DNA from: Sarcophilus harrisii
Lineage: Eukaryota; Chordata; Mammalia; Dasyuromorphia; Dasyuridae
DNA length: 64,000 nucleotides
Assembly (NCBI RefSeq): GCF_902635505.1
Contig: NC_045427.1
Location: forward strand, 54,152,539 to 54,216,538
Direction: 5' to 3'
Shown here: piece after piece, positions 11,613 through 21,912 of the stretch
Position numbering within the stretch: the first letter of the stretch is position 1
How the letters are laid out: each line of letters begins with the position of its first letter
Notes under the pieces: generated by a model
Databases searched by the model: none
Told to the model about the DNA's origin: nothing
The model's input: only the letters and a program-made list of their open reading frames with translations
Program-made: the position numbers and the translations under genes

Positions 11613-12228
11613 GAACATTTATATATTTTATTGTAATTTACCTTTTCTTGCACTTATGTTTTTTTTTTTAATTATCTGGATTTTTTATATTATCTATTAC
11701 CTAATACACTTTCTGCTCCTTTTTCTTCCAGGGAACCATCCCTTTCAAAATAAAATAGAGAAAAAACCTTTTCAGTGAAACTAGCCAATTCATTAAACAA
11801 ATCTAACATTACATGCAATTTTCCATGTCTAGAGTCCCCTAACTCTACATAGAAAAAAGAAAATAATGACTTTATATTTCATCTTTGGGGCCATCTGGAC
11901 ATAATAATTTCATGTATACATTCGCATCTTGTCTCCCCAAATGCATATTAAGTTACTGGAAGGAAAGGATCATAAATAACAAATTTATGTATCCCATGTA
12001 TCCATTGTAGTGCCTACTACAATGCAGATGCAGATGATCAATTATTGGACACTGATTTAAGACTGAAAACCAGTTTGAGTTCCTAAGGGGAAGGCATTAC
12101 AACTCATTATAGCCATTTAGTGATTATTCAGAATTAGGGAAGACTTCAAATTATTTTCCAAAATTACAGGTAATCAAGAAGTCTCCAATTCATTAAATTC
12201 AAATTTCCTTTTACAAGTCAAAATATAT
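11613..12228. other. No recognisable feature
   Basis: AT-rich, with short open frames only and no repeat I can name securely. Confidence 0.4.
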
Positions 12229-12700
12229 ATTTTTTATTCTAAAGCTTTTTATTTTCAAAACATATACATAAATAATTTTCAACATTCACCCTTGAAAAAC
12301 CCTGTGTTCCAATTTTTTCTCCCTCCCTTCCCTCCAGTCCCTCTCCTAGATGGCTAGTAATGCAATATATTAAAATATATTAAAAATATTAAAATATATT
12401 AAAAATATGTTAAAAATGTGCAATTCTTCTATGCATATTTCCACAATTATCATGCTGCACAAGAAAAATCAGATTAAGACAGATCAGATCAAAAATCAGG
12501 GAAAAATGAGAAAGAAAACAAATGCAAGCAAACAACAACAAAAAAAGTGAAAATATTATGTTATGATCCACATTCAGTCTCCACAGTCCTCACTCTGGTT
12601 GTAGATGGCTTGCTCCATCACAAGACCATTGAAACTGGCCTGAACCATTTCACTGTTGAAAAGAGCCACGTCCATCAGAATTGATCATCATTTAATCTTG
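12229..12700 (-). mobile_element. L1 3' UTR end, 5'-truncated
   Basis: Reverse-oriented marsupial L1 3' end: 'aaagctttttattttcaaaaca', 'caacattcacccttg', 'ctagatggctagtaatgcaa' and 'gatccacattcagtctccac', ending near 'catcagaattgatcatcat'. No TSD was resolved. Confidence 0.88.
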
Positions 12701-13580
12701 TTATTGCTGCAACATGCATTTATTAAACATCACTGTATAATAGGCACTGGACTGACATCTATAATGATAATCATTTGTTAAATGGAAACATCAAAACCAG
12801 TCAAACCCTGGTAGGACTTATTAGTTTAAGAGTTGATCAAAAAAAAGAAGTCAGCAGATTGTATTCTTGAGGACACTCTGTATGTTTTCCCTCAGGACTC
12901 TTGTAGAGTGAAGTAGGTTTAGAAGAGGATTTCTCTTTTCTCCACCCCACCTCCAGCCTTGGTGTCTTGAAACAGAGCAGCTAATCCAGTAGGAGATTTC
13001 ATGACTGCAACAGACCAGGCCCAAAGAGCCTCAAACCTCAGTTTAGTTGACCTAGTCTAGGTGGAGAATGGACTTGTTATTTTCTTTTTTCTTTTTTAAC
13101 TCATTTTTACAGATGAGGAAACTGAGGCGAATAGGATACCTAGGGTCATACAGAGCTATTAAATATCTTCAAGATGTTAAGGGAGAAGAGGGTTGATAAG
13201 TGTGGGAGGGTCAGGGGGAAATAATTATTACCAAGAAATAAAAGAAATGCTTTTATTTGGAATTTTAGTCTAGCTTTAGGAGACACTAGAAAGCAGTAAT
13301 GGAAATTTTGCAACTTTGTTCTATTATTCCTTAGCTGTAATTTCAGTAGGTCATTTCCCCCTCTCTTTTTCAGTTTTTCCTTAAACTTTAAAGACCTCTA
13401 GATTTTTTTTTTCTGCTTTTAAGTTACATAATGTGGAGATTTATTATGGCAGAAGAGTAGCTGTTCACACTGAGGCACACAAACTATCCTAACCCCTTTC
13501 TTTGACCTACCACTACCATTTTATCGATCTTTTTGGCTAAGAATGATCCACCACTCTAGTTTTTGAAGACCTAGACATCT
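12701..13580. other. Mostly unassigned; small SINE piece at 13105-13170
   Basis: The only recognisable text is a reverse SINE CORE, 'ttttacagatgaggaaactgagg', at about 13105-13130. The flanks at 12830-13080 and 13180-13570 match nothing I know. Confidence 0.45.
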
Positions 13581-13581
13581 A

Positions 13582-13790
13582 GTTTGGTAAAAAGGAAAGA
13601 ACTCCTGGCCTTTGGAATAAAAGGATCTGAGTCCAAATCCTGGCTTTGCTATTTATAATCTGTATAAAACTGGGCAAGCTAATTAATTTCTCCAAACCTC
13701 AGTCTTCTCATCTGTAAAATGAAAAGTTTATATTCAATGATTTCTTTAATCCTTTCTAGCTCTAAAACCTCTGATTCTCTTTCTTCATCT
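13582..13790 (+). repeat. MIR relic
   Basis: 'gagtccaaatcctggctttgc', 'aaactgggcaagctaat', 'cctcagtcttctcatctgtaa' and the fading 'ctttctagctctaaaacctc' give a nearly complete MIR. Diverged MIR-like text also follows to about 13990. Confidence 0.8.
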
Positions 13791-14261
13791 TTACATAAAA
13801 GATTTGACCTTGATAATCTCTAAAGTCCTTGCCAACTCTAAATTCTATGACCCTAAGTTGGTTTACTTCTCTGGTTCAATTTCCTCCTTTATAAAATGGG
13901 AGCTGATAATACCTACACATTTTACCACAATGAATGATGTGTGTATGTGGGGGGGATTTATTATAAAGCTTAAAGCATTTAGCAAACATGAAATATTACT
14001 ACTATTAAATTAGGTCTTTGTTGTCTGGCTCCGGAAGCTAATTATCCTGTATGATATTGTTTCAATGGCAAATGATTTCCAAGTTCCAAACAATGGATGA
14101 CCTTACCACTGACCCTTTGGAACACAACTTTTTCATAATCTGGGAACTGCCTGAGAGCAATTTTTTCCATGGAGTTCCCAGTTCATAATCTGATTCATAG
14201 CATCACTAAAACCCACTATGTACAAAGCCTTAGACCAAGAGCAATATAGTCTACATGCCAG

Positions 14262-14540
14262 GTATGTAGCCATTGGAGTTATTGAATCAGAATTCAAATC
14301 CTGACTCTGTGACTCATTAGCTGTGTGTCTTTGGGTAAATGCCTTAGTTTCTTCATGCTCATTTAAAATGAAAAAGTTGGACTCAATGGCCTCTCAGGTC
14401 TCATCCAGCAATATGTTCTCTTGGGAGACAAACAGGCGTGGTAGCTCTTAGGTTCATTTCGCAGAAGGGAAAGCTGAGGTACCAGGAGAAAGCCTAAGTA
14501 ACTTTCTCAGGGCACACCCTGAATAATCAGAGAAGATGGA
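14262..14540 (+). repeat. MIR relic followed by a second reversed MIR-like piece
   Basis: 14262-14415 holds 'gaattcaaatcctgactctgtg' (split) and 'ttgggtaaatgccttagtttc', ending 'actcaatggcctctcagg'. From 14455 the text 'gcagaagggaaagctgaggt' with 'ctttctcagggcacaccctg' reads as a MIR in reverse. Confidence 0.65.
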
Positions 14541-14671
14541 ATTCCCAGCTCGTTATTCTAGTCACAAGTGGTAGTCAAGGTACTACTGCTGGTTGGCCTA
14601 ATTTTTGGAACTTTCTTCTCCCATATTTGGTCCTTTTCTTCTATTAAGTGTCAAGAGTCGGTTTCTTGACT

Positions 14672-15105
14672 TAATCGAACTGATGCTGAGTGAAGTGAGC
14701 AGAACCAAAGGATCATCCTACACAGTAACAAGATTATGTGATGATCAACTGTGATGGGCTTGGCTCTTCTCAATAACGCAGTTAAGATTCAAGGCAATCC
14801 CTATAGACATGGGATATGGATCAAAGCATAGTATTTTCACTCTTTTGTTTCTTTGGTTTTTTCTCATGTTTTTTTCCCCGTTTGGGTCTGATTTTTCTCA
14901 CACAAAAATGACAAATAAGGAAATATGTTTAAAAGAATTGCACATATTTAACCTATATCAGATTACTTGTCTTGAGAAGGGAGGAGTAAAGGAGAAAGGG
15001 AGAAAAATTTGTAGCACAAAGTCTTACAAAAATCAATGTTGAAACTGTCTTTACATGTATTTGAAAAAACAAAACATATTGAAAAAATTTTTTAAATAAA
15101 ATAAA
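14672..15105 (+). mobile_element. L1 3' end, 5'-truncated
   Basis: Starts at the end of ORF2 ('gaactgatgctgagtgaagtg', 'agcagaaccaaaggatcat') and runs through the UTR ('ggatcaaagcatagtattttc', 'aaagaattgcacatatttaac') to an A-rich tail near 15090. Confidence 0.88.
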
Positions 15106-15459
15106 AGCAGAATGTGCAATCTCAGGAGGAAAAAAAGAGTGGGTTTTTCTAAAAAGCTTACATGGGCTAATTAGAGAAGGAATGAGGTGCTTCATCCTCT
15201 CATCATGATAACTGTCCCCAAAAAGAAGTCTCCTTATTGTCTTGTAGTTGACTATTATGTAACTGCCTCTACTCCAATCCTTCCCCAAAACTAGCCGACC
15301 AGGAGCTTAAAAAGTCCCGAGTATCAGGAATACCGAGTATCAGTATTCCAATGTCACAATGGAAATTCAATAAACATGTTATTCTGGACACTGGGGATTC
15401 CAAAACAAACAAACAAAAATTAGCTCTTTTAAAGGAGACATAGAATGTTGACATGGGAA

Positions 15460-15585
15460 GGATCATAGAAGATCCTCATTTTAGGGCTCAGGGATCAGAA
15501 GGATGAAGTAACTTGCCCCAGGTCACATCACAAAGTCAGGGTCAGAACACAAGTCTCTCGACTCATGGGTCAACACTTTTCTCAC
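15460..15585 (-). repeat. MIR fragment, reversed
   Basis: 'gatcctcattttagggctcagg', 'agtaacttgccccaggtcac' and 'caaagtcagggtcagaacac' are the CORE and body of a reversed MIR. Confidence 0.65.
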
Positions 15586-15591
15586 TATACT

Positions 15592-15818
15592 TTTGTTGCA
15601 GTCCAAGTCTTCATGAGCCCATTTGGAATTTTCTTAGCAAAGATACTGGAACGATTGGTCATTTCCTTCTCCAGCTCATTTTACAAATGAGGAAATTGAG
15701 GCAAACAGAGTTAAGGGACTTGGCTGGAGTCATACAGCTAGTTAAGTCTGAGGCTAGATTTGACTCTGGTCTTCTTGACTCTAGGTCTGGTGCTCTATCC
15801 ACTGTGTCTCCTCCTGCT
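15592..15818 (-). mobile_element. CORE-SINE (MAR1/MON1-type)
   Basis: Complete in reverse: 'cttcatgagcccatttggaat', 'ggtcatttccttctccagctc', 'ttacaaatgaggaaattgagg', 'gtcatacagctagttaagtc', 'ggtgctctatccactgtg'. Confidence 0.9.
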
Positions 15819-16286
15819 ATATACTAGAGTAGCCTAAAAAGACAAATTTTTGCAGCTTTTTAAGTTTTTCCAATGACTGGTGAGATCCTATTTGTCCCAT
15901 TTTTCTTCCCTTCCATATAACTTTTGAGAGAAAACAATTTTTAATGTGCTTTTTTTGCACACATCCAAAGGCTATGTTGTATTCATTCTTTCTACCTATC
16001 TCATTATTAAGCAAGGAAGTTGGAGGTAGAATGCTTTGATTCTGAGGTTTTGCCATTGATTGGTCTCTATCTTTCTTCCATAAATTAAAAAATGCATCTT
16101 TGGGCAATCAAAATAACTATTTTCAAAGAGTTTAACATACACAAGTTCATTTGATCTTCAGAAAATGAGGGAAGCAAGACAGGGATTGATATCTCTTTTC
16201 ATTAGTAAGAAAACAGAAATCTAAATGATTTGCACAAGTTTACAAAGTCCAGAATACAAATTCCATCATTCCATTCTGTCCATCAA
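15819..16286. other. No recognisable feature
   Basis: A minus-strand open stretch (15817-16107) lacks splice signals or any family resemblance. Old MIR-like words occur at 16130-16260. Confidence 0.4.
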
Positions 16287-16417
16287 AAGTCAGGACAGCT
16301 GGGTCCTAATCCTCATTCTGCCACTAAATGGATATATGACTTCTGGGTCTTATTCATCTGTTAACTAAGGACAAGATGATCTCTCACGTCCCTTTCAGCT
16401 AGTCTGTGATTTTATGA
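16287..16417 (+). repeat. MIR relic
   Basis: 'gctgggtcctaatcctcattc' with 'tgccactaaatgg', 'cttctgggtcttattcatctg' and 'gatctctcacgtccctttc' follow the MIR order. Confidence 0.65.
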
Positions 16418-17001
16418 ATCTTATCATATGATACTTTACCAAAATAAGTCAGAAACAGTCTTTCTTTGCATAATTCATTTTATAAAATACAGGATAAACT
16501 AAAAGAGCATGTCTTCACACTGAGGGTCCATGTCCATATTCAGACTATAATCTTTATTACTCAGTCAAATGTAGACTCTTTGAAAGCCAAAACAATCTTA
16601 CTTTTGTGCTTATGTCCTCAGCACCTCAGATCAGTGGTCAGCACATAGGATTTAATAAATCTTGTTGACAGATGAGTGCTTGTTGATTACTACCCATTTG
16701 AGACATGTTAAAATGTTAAGCAATTGTCTAAAAAAAGTAAAAAAAAAAATTTGAACAATCTATGGGAAAGGTTACACTAAATATATGAAACATTATAAAT
16801 TATATAAATTAAACATTACATAAAATATTAAATACTACCCTGTTTTTCAGATTCTCTTTCTATCTCTCAAATAAGAAACCCTGAACTTGGTTTTTCAGGG
16901 AAAACATAATTGTCAAGTTGCATTTCTTTCCCCATCACAAATAATCTTAGAAGTGTATGGGATTCATTATCAAGTGAGAATATTTGTGAATTATTTAGCA
17001 C

Positions 17002-17205
17002 ATTTCAAATTTGACCTCAGATACTGAATAGCTTTTTGACTCTGGGCAAATCACTTAGCCCTCTTTGCCTCAGTTTCCTCATCTGTAAAAGTAGATGGAG
17101 AAGGAAATGGCAAACCATTCCAGTATCCTTGTCAAGAAAACCTCAAATGGGATCGTGGGCAGTAGGAGGCAACTGAAAATGACTCAGGACAACAATAACA
17201 ATAAA
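17002..17205 (+). mobile_element. CORE-SINE (MAR1/MON1-type), 5'-shortened
   Basis: 'tgactctgggcaaatcactta', 'cctcagtttcctcatctg', 'ggagaaggaaatggcaaacc' and 'aactgaaaatgactcaggac' give the long marsupial SINE without most of its head. Confidence 0.88.
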
Positions 17206-17344
17206 TAGGCATTTAATAAAGGCTTATTCCCTTCCTGCAAGCTTCCACCTTAGTACAGGTGTCTCTTCTACAGTATTCCTGACAGTAGTTTGTAAAAAAT
17301 TAGAACTAAGCTCCCTTGCAGGAGATCAAGGTTAAGTCAAGTAT

Positions 17345-17590
17345 TATTTTTTTTTTAAACAGTAAGTACCAGGCACTGTGCTAAACCCTGGGAACACAAA
17401 GAAAAATAGTAATAATCCCAATCTCAAAGAGCTCACACTCTAATGGGGGAGATAACATGCAAACAACTATGTATAAATAAGATAAATTGGAGATAATCAG
17501 CAGAGGCAGGGACTGGGAGAGGGGAGGGAAAGAATCAGCTACTGCCTTCTGCAGGTCAGATTTTAGCTGGGACTTGAAGTCAGAGATCTA
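17345..17590 (+). repeat. Unassigned ancient repeat, 5' portion
   Basis: Reads 'gtaccaggcactgtgctaaac', 'caaagagctcacactctaatg', 'ggggagataacatgcaaacaa' and 'ttagctgggacttgaagtcag'. This is the start of the repeat whose later parts appear at 41575 and 26240. Confidence 0.55.
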
Positions 17591-18295
17591 GAGTAAACCC
17601 CTCTTACTGATTTTGGCTGTGGTTACTTTTGTGTAATCATAGCATTAACAATCAGAACTCAAGCATTATCTTTTTTTGTCAATGTTTGTCTAAAATGATA
17701 TTTCTCAAAATAGACAGAGGTCATTTAAATCAAGCACTTGTTTCTCTCAGGCTCCTTTCATCTACTGGACTGAGGAGTCAATGAGGGAAAGTTTTATTTT
17801 CCTCGGCTTCCACTCAGTGTCTGCATAGTTGCCTAACACCCAGGAGGGAGCAAGTACATGTTGATTCACCGAAGTGAGTAACATTTCTTGTTGTATTACA
17901 GATATTACAGTTGTCTTATATCGATCAGAAGTCTCTAAGCTTTCTAAGGGCTGGTATGGTTTTTATCTTTCTTGCCCAGTGCCTGGTGCAAGAAAATGGT
18001 TAATATCTTAAAAAATAACAGGGATTCAATCACTTGTTACCTCGAAGGGCTGCTGTGCAGACAGTATTTAAACTGAAAGTGTTATCAGGCAAGGGATTAC
18101 TTGTGACTCACCAGCTTCACATCTAATCATGAAGGCATGGACAAAGAATCACCCAGAAGTAGCCTTGCATTGGGTTACAATCTGAACAGGTGGAGGAAGG
18201 GAGCACACCCAGAGACCAGGCGTTGAAGTCTTTTATTAATAAATGTTTACTTTGCAGTCTCCACGACCTATTTTATTTTGAAACCTGATTTGCCG
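17591..18295. other. No recognisable feature; left flank of the CpG island
   Basis: AT-rich sequence. If the minus-strand first exon is real this is the beginning of intron 1, where regulatory elements would be expected. I see no definite motif. Confidence 0.35.
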
Positions 18296-18299
18296 ATTT

Positions 18300-19560
18300 C
18301 AAAATCCTCAGGGAGAGCGGCGGGACAGCCGGGCGAAACCCTGCGCCGGTTGGTGAGCAGCCTCACAGCCTCGCAGCCTCACAGTTGGTTTGGGGCTTCC
18401 CAGGGGTTCCCGGGTCCCAGGCCTTGAGTGGGTCCAGCAGGCAGCTCCCCGGGTGCCGGTGCCCGCGCCCGTGCCCGTGCCCGGAAACGCGCGCGATCTC
18501 CTGCCCTGCCCCATCCCAGACCAGCGCCGCTGCTCAGGTTAGCTCACCTGCAGAGGAACTGCCTCGCCTACCCCAAGAAAGTCAGACAGCGGCGGCCGCC
18601 CAGCCACACGGCCCCTCAAAGAGACCTCCGCTCGTGCCCGTACACTACCCGGCTCGCAGCCTCCTTTTCCACTGGGGTCCCCCTTTAGGAGACACGGAGG
18701 AAGGCACCGGCCCGATCTCTGGAGGCTGGAGCTGAGCCGCGCCGCAGCGGGGAGCGCAGGGGCCCGCAGCCTCTCCGCGCGTCCCGGGGGCTCCATCCCG
18801 GGGGCTCCATCCCTTCTCCCCGCCCGCCGAGAATCCTCCACTCACCACCAGCCCTTCCAGCTCCGAATCCTCCACTGGCTCGTACTGGCGCGTCAAGCTG
18901 AGCAGGGAAAGTTTCTGCACGAGTTTGGAGAAGCGTCTCTCCACCATCTCGACCCCGGGGGGCGGGCGCCGCGGCTCGCGCCGGCTCCCTCGTCCGCTGC
19001 TGGGGACAGAGCGCGGCGGCCCCGCCGGCTCCCTGGCTCGCTCGGGCCCGGCTAGGCTGCGGCAGGAATTGCCTCTCTGGTGTGCCGGGGGCAGGGCGCG
19101 CGCGCCCAGGAGACTGTAATAGGCTGAGCCTAGGTTACCTGGAGCCGGTCGGCCCGCAGGTGATGCCCCGCCCCTTGGGGTGGGGGCGGAGTCAGCGAGC
19201 CCCATCTCGGTCCCCGGGCTTTGGCGTGCGCCTCTCCTCCCGCCGGGCTGGCTTCTGCGGGACAGTCCCCCACCACTGCGGAGTGGAACGCGCTCGAGCC
19301 GCAGACCCCGCTGCAGGAGAGGAGGGGCCGGGAAGCCCGGGTGAGCTCCCGGTGCAGACGCCGCCTCCCTTCTCCCGGGTCTCCCGGGGTACGCTCTTCC
19401 CGGAGGGCAATCCCTGGCGGGCAGGGGGAGATTGCTGCGGGAAGGAAAACCTGCAGCCCTCGGGGCCTAGCTCTGGCGTCCGGGGAGGGATACTCCGAAC
19501 TCCTGCCCTCTCTCCTTCACGTAATAGGGACGATGCTTTGGGATCTGTAACTCAGAGGAT
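18300..19560. promoter_or_regulatory. CpG island, probable gene promoter
   Basis: This is the only stretch of the window dense in CG dinucleotides and G+C; both flanks are AT-rich. It contains GC boxes (Sp1/KLF-type) at 19166-19174 ('ccccgcccc') and 19182-19190 ('gggggcgga'), about 220 bp upstream of the minus-strand ATG at 18947. No clear TATA box is seen. It also carries (GCCCGT)-like runs near 18465 and a 14-bp tandem pair at 18783-18810. CpG islands in otherwise methylated vertebrate DNA usually mark active or recently active promoters. Long open frames on both strands here are expected from GC-rich composition alone. Confidence 0.85.
18846..18947 (-). CDS. Probable first coding exon of an unidentified host gene
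   Basis: On the minus strand an ATG at 18947-18945 has purine at -3 and G at +4 (GAGATGG). It opens 34 codons, beginning MVERRFSKLVQKL and ending YEPVEDSELEGLV, then meets a consensus splice donor GTGAGT starting at 18845, so the exon would end in phase 0. The peptide has a basic, amphipathic first half and an acidic end, with no signal peptide or transmembrane segment; I do not recognise the family. The frame stays open upstream to an ATG at 19205, adding 86 Pro/Arg/Gly-rich codons. I prefer the inner ATG because that extension looks like translated GC-rich 5' UTR. The exon sits in the CpG island with GC boxes upstream. No second exon was found between 18845 and 1, so the intron is long. An alternative is chance open frame in GC-rich DNA. 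Confidence 0.55.
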
Positions 19561-19596
19561 GTGGAACTAGAATCGGACGTAGCGATGACCCTTCAT

Positions 19597-19715
19597 TCAT
19601 TTTTGTTATTGTTATTCAGTCGTGTCCGACTCCTCCCCATTTGGAACTTCCTCAACAAAGATTTCCGAATGGTTTCCGTTTCTTTCTGCAGTTCATTTAA
19701 TACCCAATTTACAGA
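19597..19715 (-). mobile_element. Partial CORE-SINE (tail part)
   Basis: Reverse tail of the long SINE: 'ttattcagtcgtgtccgactc', 'ccccatttggaacttcc', 'caacaaagatttcc', ending at a weak 'aatttacag'. The head is missing. Confidence 0.8.
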
Positions 19716-19732
19716 TATCTCTTTTTCTATCA

Positions 19733-19808
19733 GACTGGGAAGTTCCTGAGGATAGGAACTGTCTTTTGCATTTGTACCCCCAACACTTAGTATGGTGAAT
19801 AAACGCTT
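19733..19808 (+). mobile_element. L2 3'-end fragment
   Basis: 'gttcctgaggataggaactg', 'tttgcatttgtacccccaac' and 'tggtgaataaacgctt' match the last 70 bp of L2. Confidence 0.7.
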
Positions 19809-20045
19809 AAAGCAGCTAGGTGGTGAAGTGGATAGAGCACTAGGCCTAGAGTCAGGTTAGACTCATCTTCCTGATTTAAAATCTGTCCTCAGACACTTCC
19901 TAGCTATGTGACCCTGGGCAAGTCACTTAACCCTATTTGCCTCAGTTTCCTCATCTGTAAAATGAGCTGAAGAAGGAAATGGCAAACCACTCCAGTTTAG
20001 GAAATGGGGTCACAAAGAGTCAGGGACAACGGCTGAACAACTACA
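19809..20045 (+). mobile_element. CORE-SINE (MAR1/MON1-type), near complete
   Basis: Head 'agcagctaggtggtgaagtgg', then 'gtgaccctgggcaagtcac', 'cctcatctgtaaaatgagc', 'atggcaaaccactccag', 'cacaaagagtcaggg' and 'ggctgaacaactacag'. All parts of the long SINE are present in order. Confidence 0.92.
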
Positions 20046-20552
20046 GAAAAAATGCTTAGTGACTGAATGACATTTGGAAGTGGAAGCCTGCCTCATGTAG
20101 TAGTGGAATGGGGTGTAGTGAGAAGAATGCAAAAATATGAATTGGGAGAAATTTGAAGGACAATATCCCCACTAATTAGCTACATAACTCTCGGAAAGGG
20201 ACAGTTCTATAACTTCTCTGGAACTTAGTACCAAAGTGGTCCTCAGTATCCAACATAGAAGGAGCTTGATCAGCCTCAACCCCCATCCATCCAAATGTTA
20301 GCAAACATTTTCCCAGGATTCCTAAACTGGGACTTGGCAACATTTAAGAAATTGTTCTAAAACTGTATTTCAATATAATTGATCTTTTGTAATCTTATGT
20401 ATTTTTGAATACATTTAAAAGAATGATTCTGAAGAGTTTAGTCTTCACTACACTTCCAAAGGGGTTCAGGGCATTGAAAAGGTTTAAGAACTGATAGATT
20501 CACAAACTTCCCTAAGCAGAAGAACTAACATTAACATATAGCTTGTCTAGCT

Positions 20553-20806
20553 GTAAATCTAGCTGATAGGTACAGCAAAGAATGCTGGACACAGATTCAG
20601 AAAGGCCCGAGTTCAAATCCATATTACAGTATGACTGTGTGTAAGTCACTTAACTGGTTTTTCTTTTCTTTTTCTTTTTGTAAATCTAGCTGATAGGTAC
20701 AGCAAAGAATGCTGGACACAGATTCAGAAAGGCCCGAGTTCAAATCCATATTACAGTATGACTGTGTGTAAGTCACTTAACTGGTTTTTCTTTTCTTTTT
20801 CTTTTT
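20553..20806. repeat. Tandem duplication, 2 x 127 bp
   Basis: The unit beginning 'gtaaatctagctgataggta' occurs at 20553-20679 and again at 20680-20806, essentially identical. Each unit holds the front half of a MIR plus 'ttaactggtttttct' and a pyrimidine run. The copies have hardly diverged, so the event is recent or an assembly artefact. Confidence 0.9.
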
Positions 20807-21700
20807 TTTTTTTTTTAATTTAATAGCCTTTTATTTACAGGATATATACATGGGTAACTTTACAGCATTAACAATTGCCAAACCTCTTGTTCCAATTTTT
20901 CACCTCTTACCTCCCCCCACCCCCTCCCCTAGATGGCAGGATGACCATTAGATGTTAAATATATTAAAATATAAATTAGATACACAATAAGTATACCTGA
21001 CCAAAACGTTATTTTGCTGTAGAAAAAGAATCAGACTCTGAAATATTGTACAATTAGCTTGTGAAGGAAATCAAAAATGCAGGTGTGCATAAATATAGGG
21101 ATTGGGAATTCAATGTAATGGTTTTTAGTCATCTCCCAGAGTTCTTTTTCTGGGCATAGCTAGTTCAGTTCATTACTGCTCCATTAGAAATGATTTGGTT
21201 GATCTCGTTGCTGAGGATGGCCTGATCCATCAGAACTGGTCATCATATAGTATTGTTGTTGAAGTATATAATGATCTCCTGGTCCTGCTCATTTCACTCA
21301 GCATCAGTTCGTGTAAGTCTCTCCAGGCCTTTCTGAAATCATCCTGTTGGTCATTTCTTACAGAACAGTAATATTCCATAATTTTCATATACCACAATTT
21401 ATTCAGCCATTCTCCAACTGATGGACATCCATTCAGTTTCCAGTTTCTAGCCACTACAAAAAGGGCTGCCACAAACATTCGTGCACACACAGGTCCCTTT
21501 CCCTTCTTTATAATCTCTTTGGGATATAATCCCAGTAGTAACACTGCTGGATCAAAGGGTATGCACATTAACTGGTTTTTCTAGTGTAAAATGGATCTCC
21601 ATTTAATTTAACTCCCAGAGTGATCTTGATAATCAAATGAGATGATATTGTAAAGCACTGAGAATAGTGATAAGCTTAATAAATGTTTGTTTTCCTTCCC
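20570..21700 (+). repeat. MIR split by an L1 insertion
   Basis: The MIR front ('gagttcaaatccatattacag', 'gtgtgtaagtcacttaactgg') ends at about 20791. Its continuation ('ctagtgtaaaatggatctcc', 'atcaaatgagatgatattg', 'cttaataaatgtttg') resumes at 21583. The L1 between them is the younger element. Confidence 0.75.
20792..21567 (-). mobile_element. L1 3' end inserted in MIR, with TSD
   Basis: A poly-T run (reverse of the A tail) at 20792-20816 is followed by the reversed L1 3' UTR ('ttatttacaggatatataca', 'cctagatggcaggatgacc') and the ORF2 C-terminus (reads WLNKLWYM and EYYCSVRNDQQDDFRKAW on the minus strand). It is truncated at 21567. TTAACTGGTTTTTCT flanks it at 20777-20791 and 21568-21582. 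Part of the ORF2 end is still open for about 110 codons, so it is fairly young. Confidence 0.92.
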
Positions 21701-21794
21701 CCAGTCCTTTTCCCACTCCACCAGAGCCTTTTTAAGTAACAAAGGTATGTATATTTTCCAGTGGCAGTCTTTTGTTAGCAAGTCCTTTTATCTT

Positions 21795-21912
21795 TTAAGT
21801 CTTTAATGTCCTCAACTGTAAAAAACAACAAACAAACCTTACCTCATAGGCAGGGTGGTTGTGAGGGAATTGATTTATTAACTTAAAGCATTATAGAAAC
21901 ATGAGTTATTAT
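21795..21912 (+). repeat. MIR 3' part
   Basis: 'tcctcaactgtaaaaaacaa', 'ggttgtgagggaattgat' and 'aaagcattatagaaacatgag' are the MIR 3' half. Confidence 0.6.

Noticed and set aside
18385-19570. Several long plus- and minus-strand frames in the CpG island other than the proposed exon
   Set aside because: GC-rich sequence has few stop codons. None of these frames has the ATG-plus-donor arrangement seen at 18947-18845.
20553-20806. CRISPR-like or satellite array
   Set aside because: Only two units, 127 bp each, without spacers, in a vertebrate genome; a simple tandem duplication explains it.
21230-21568. 112-codon minus-strand frame
   Set aside because: It is the C-terminal end of L1 ORF2 in a 5'-truncated L1; without promoter or start it is not a gene.
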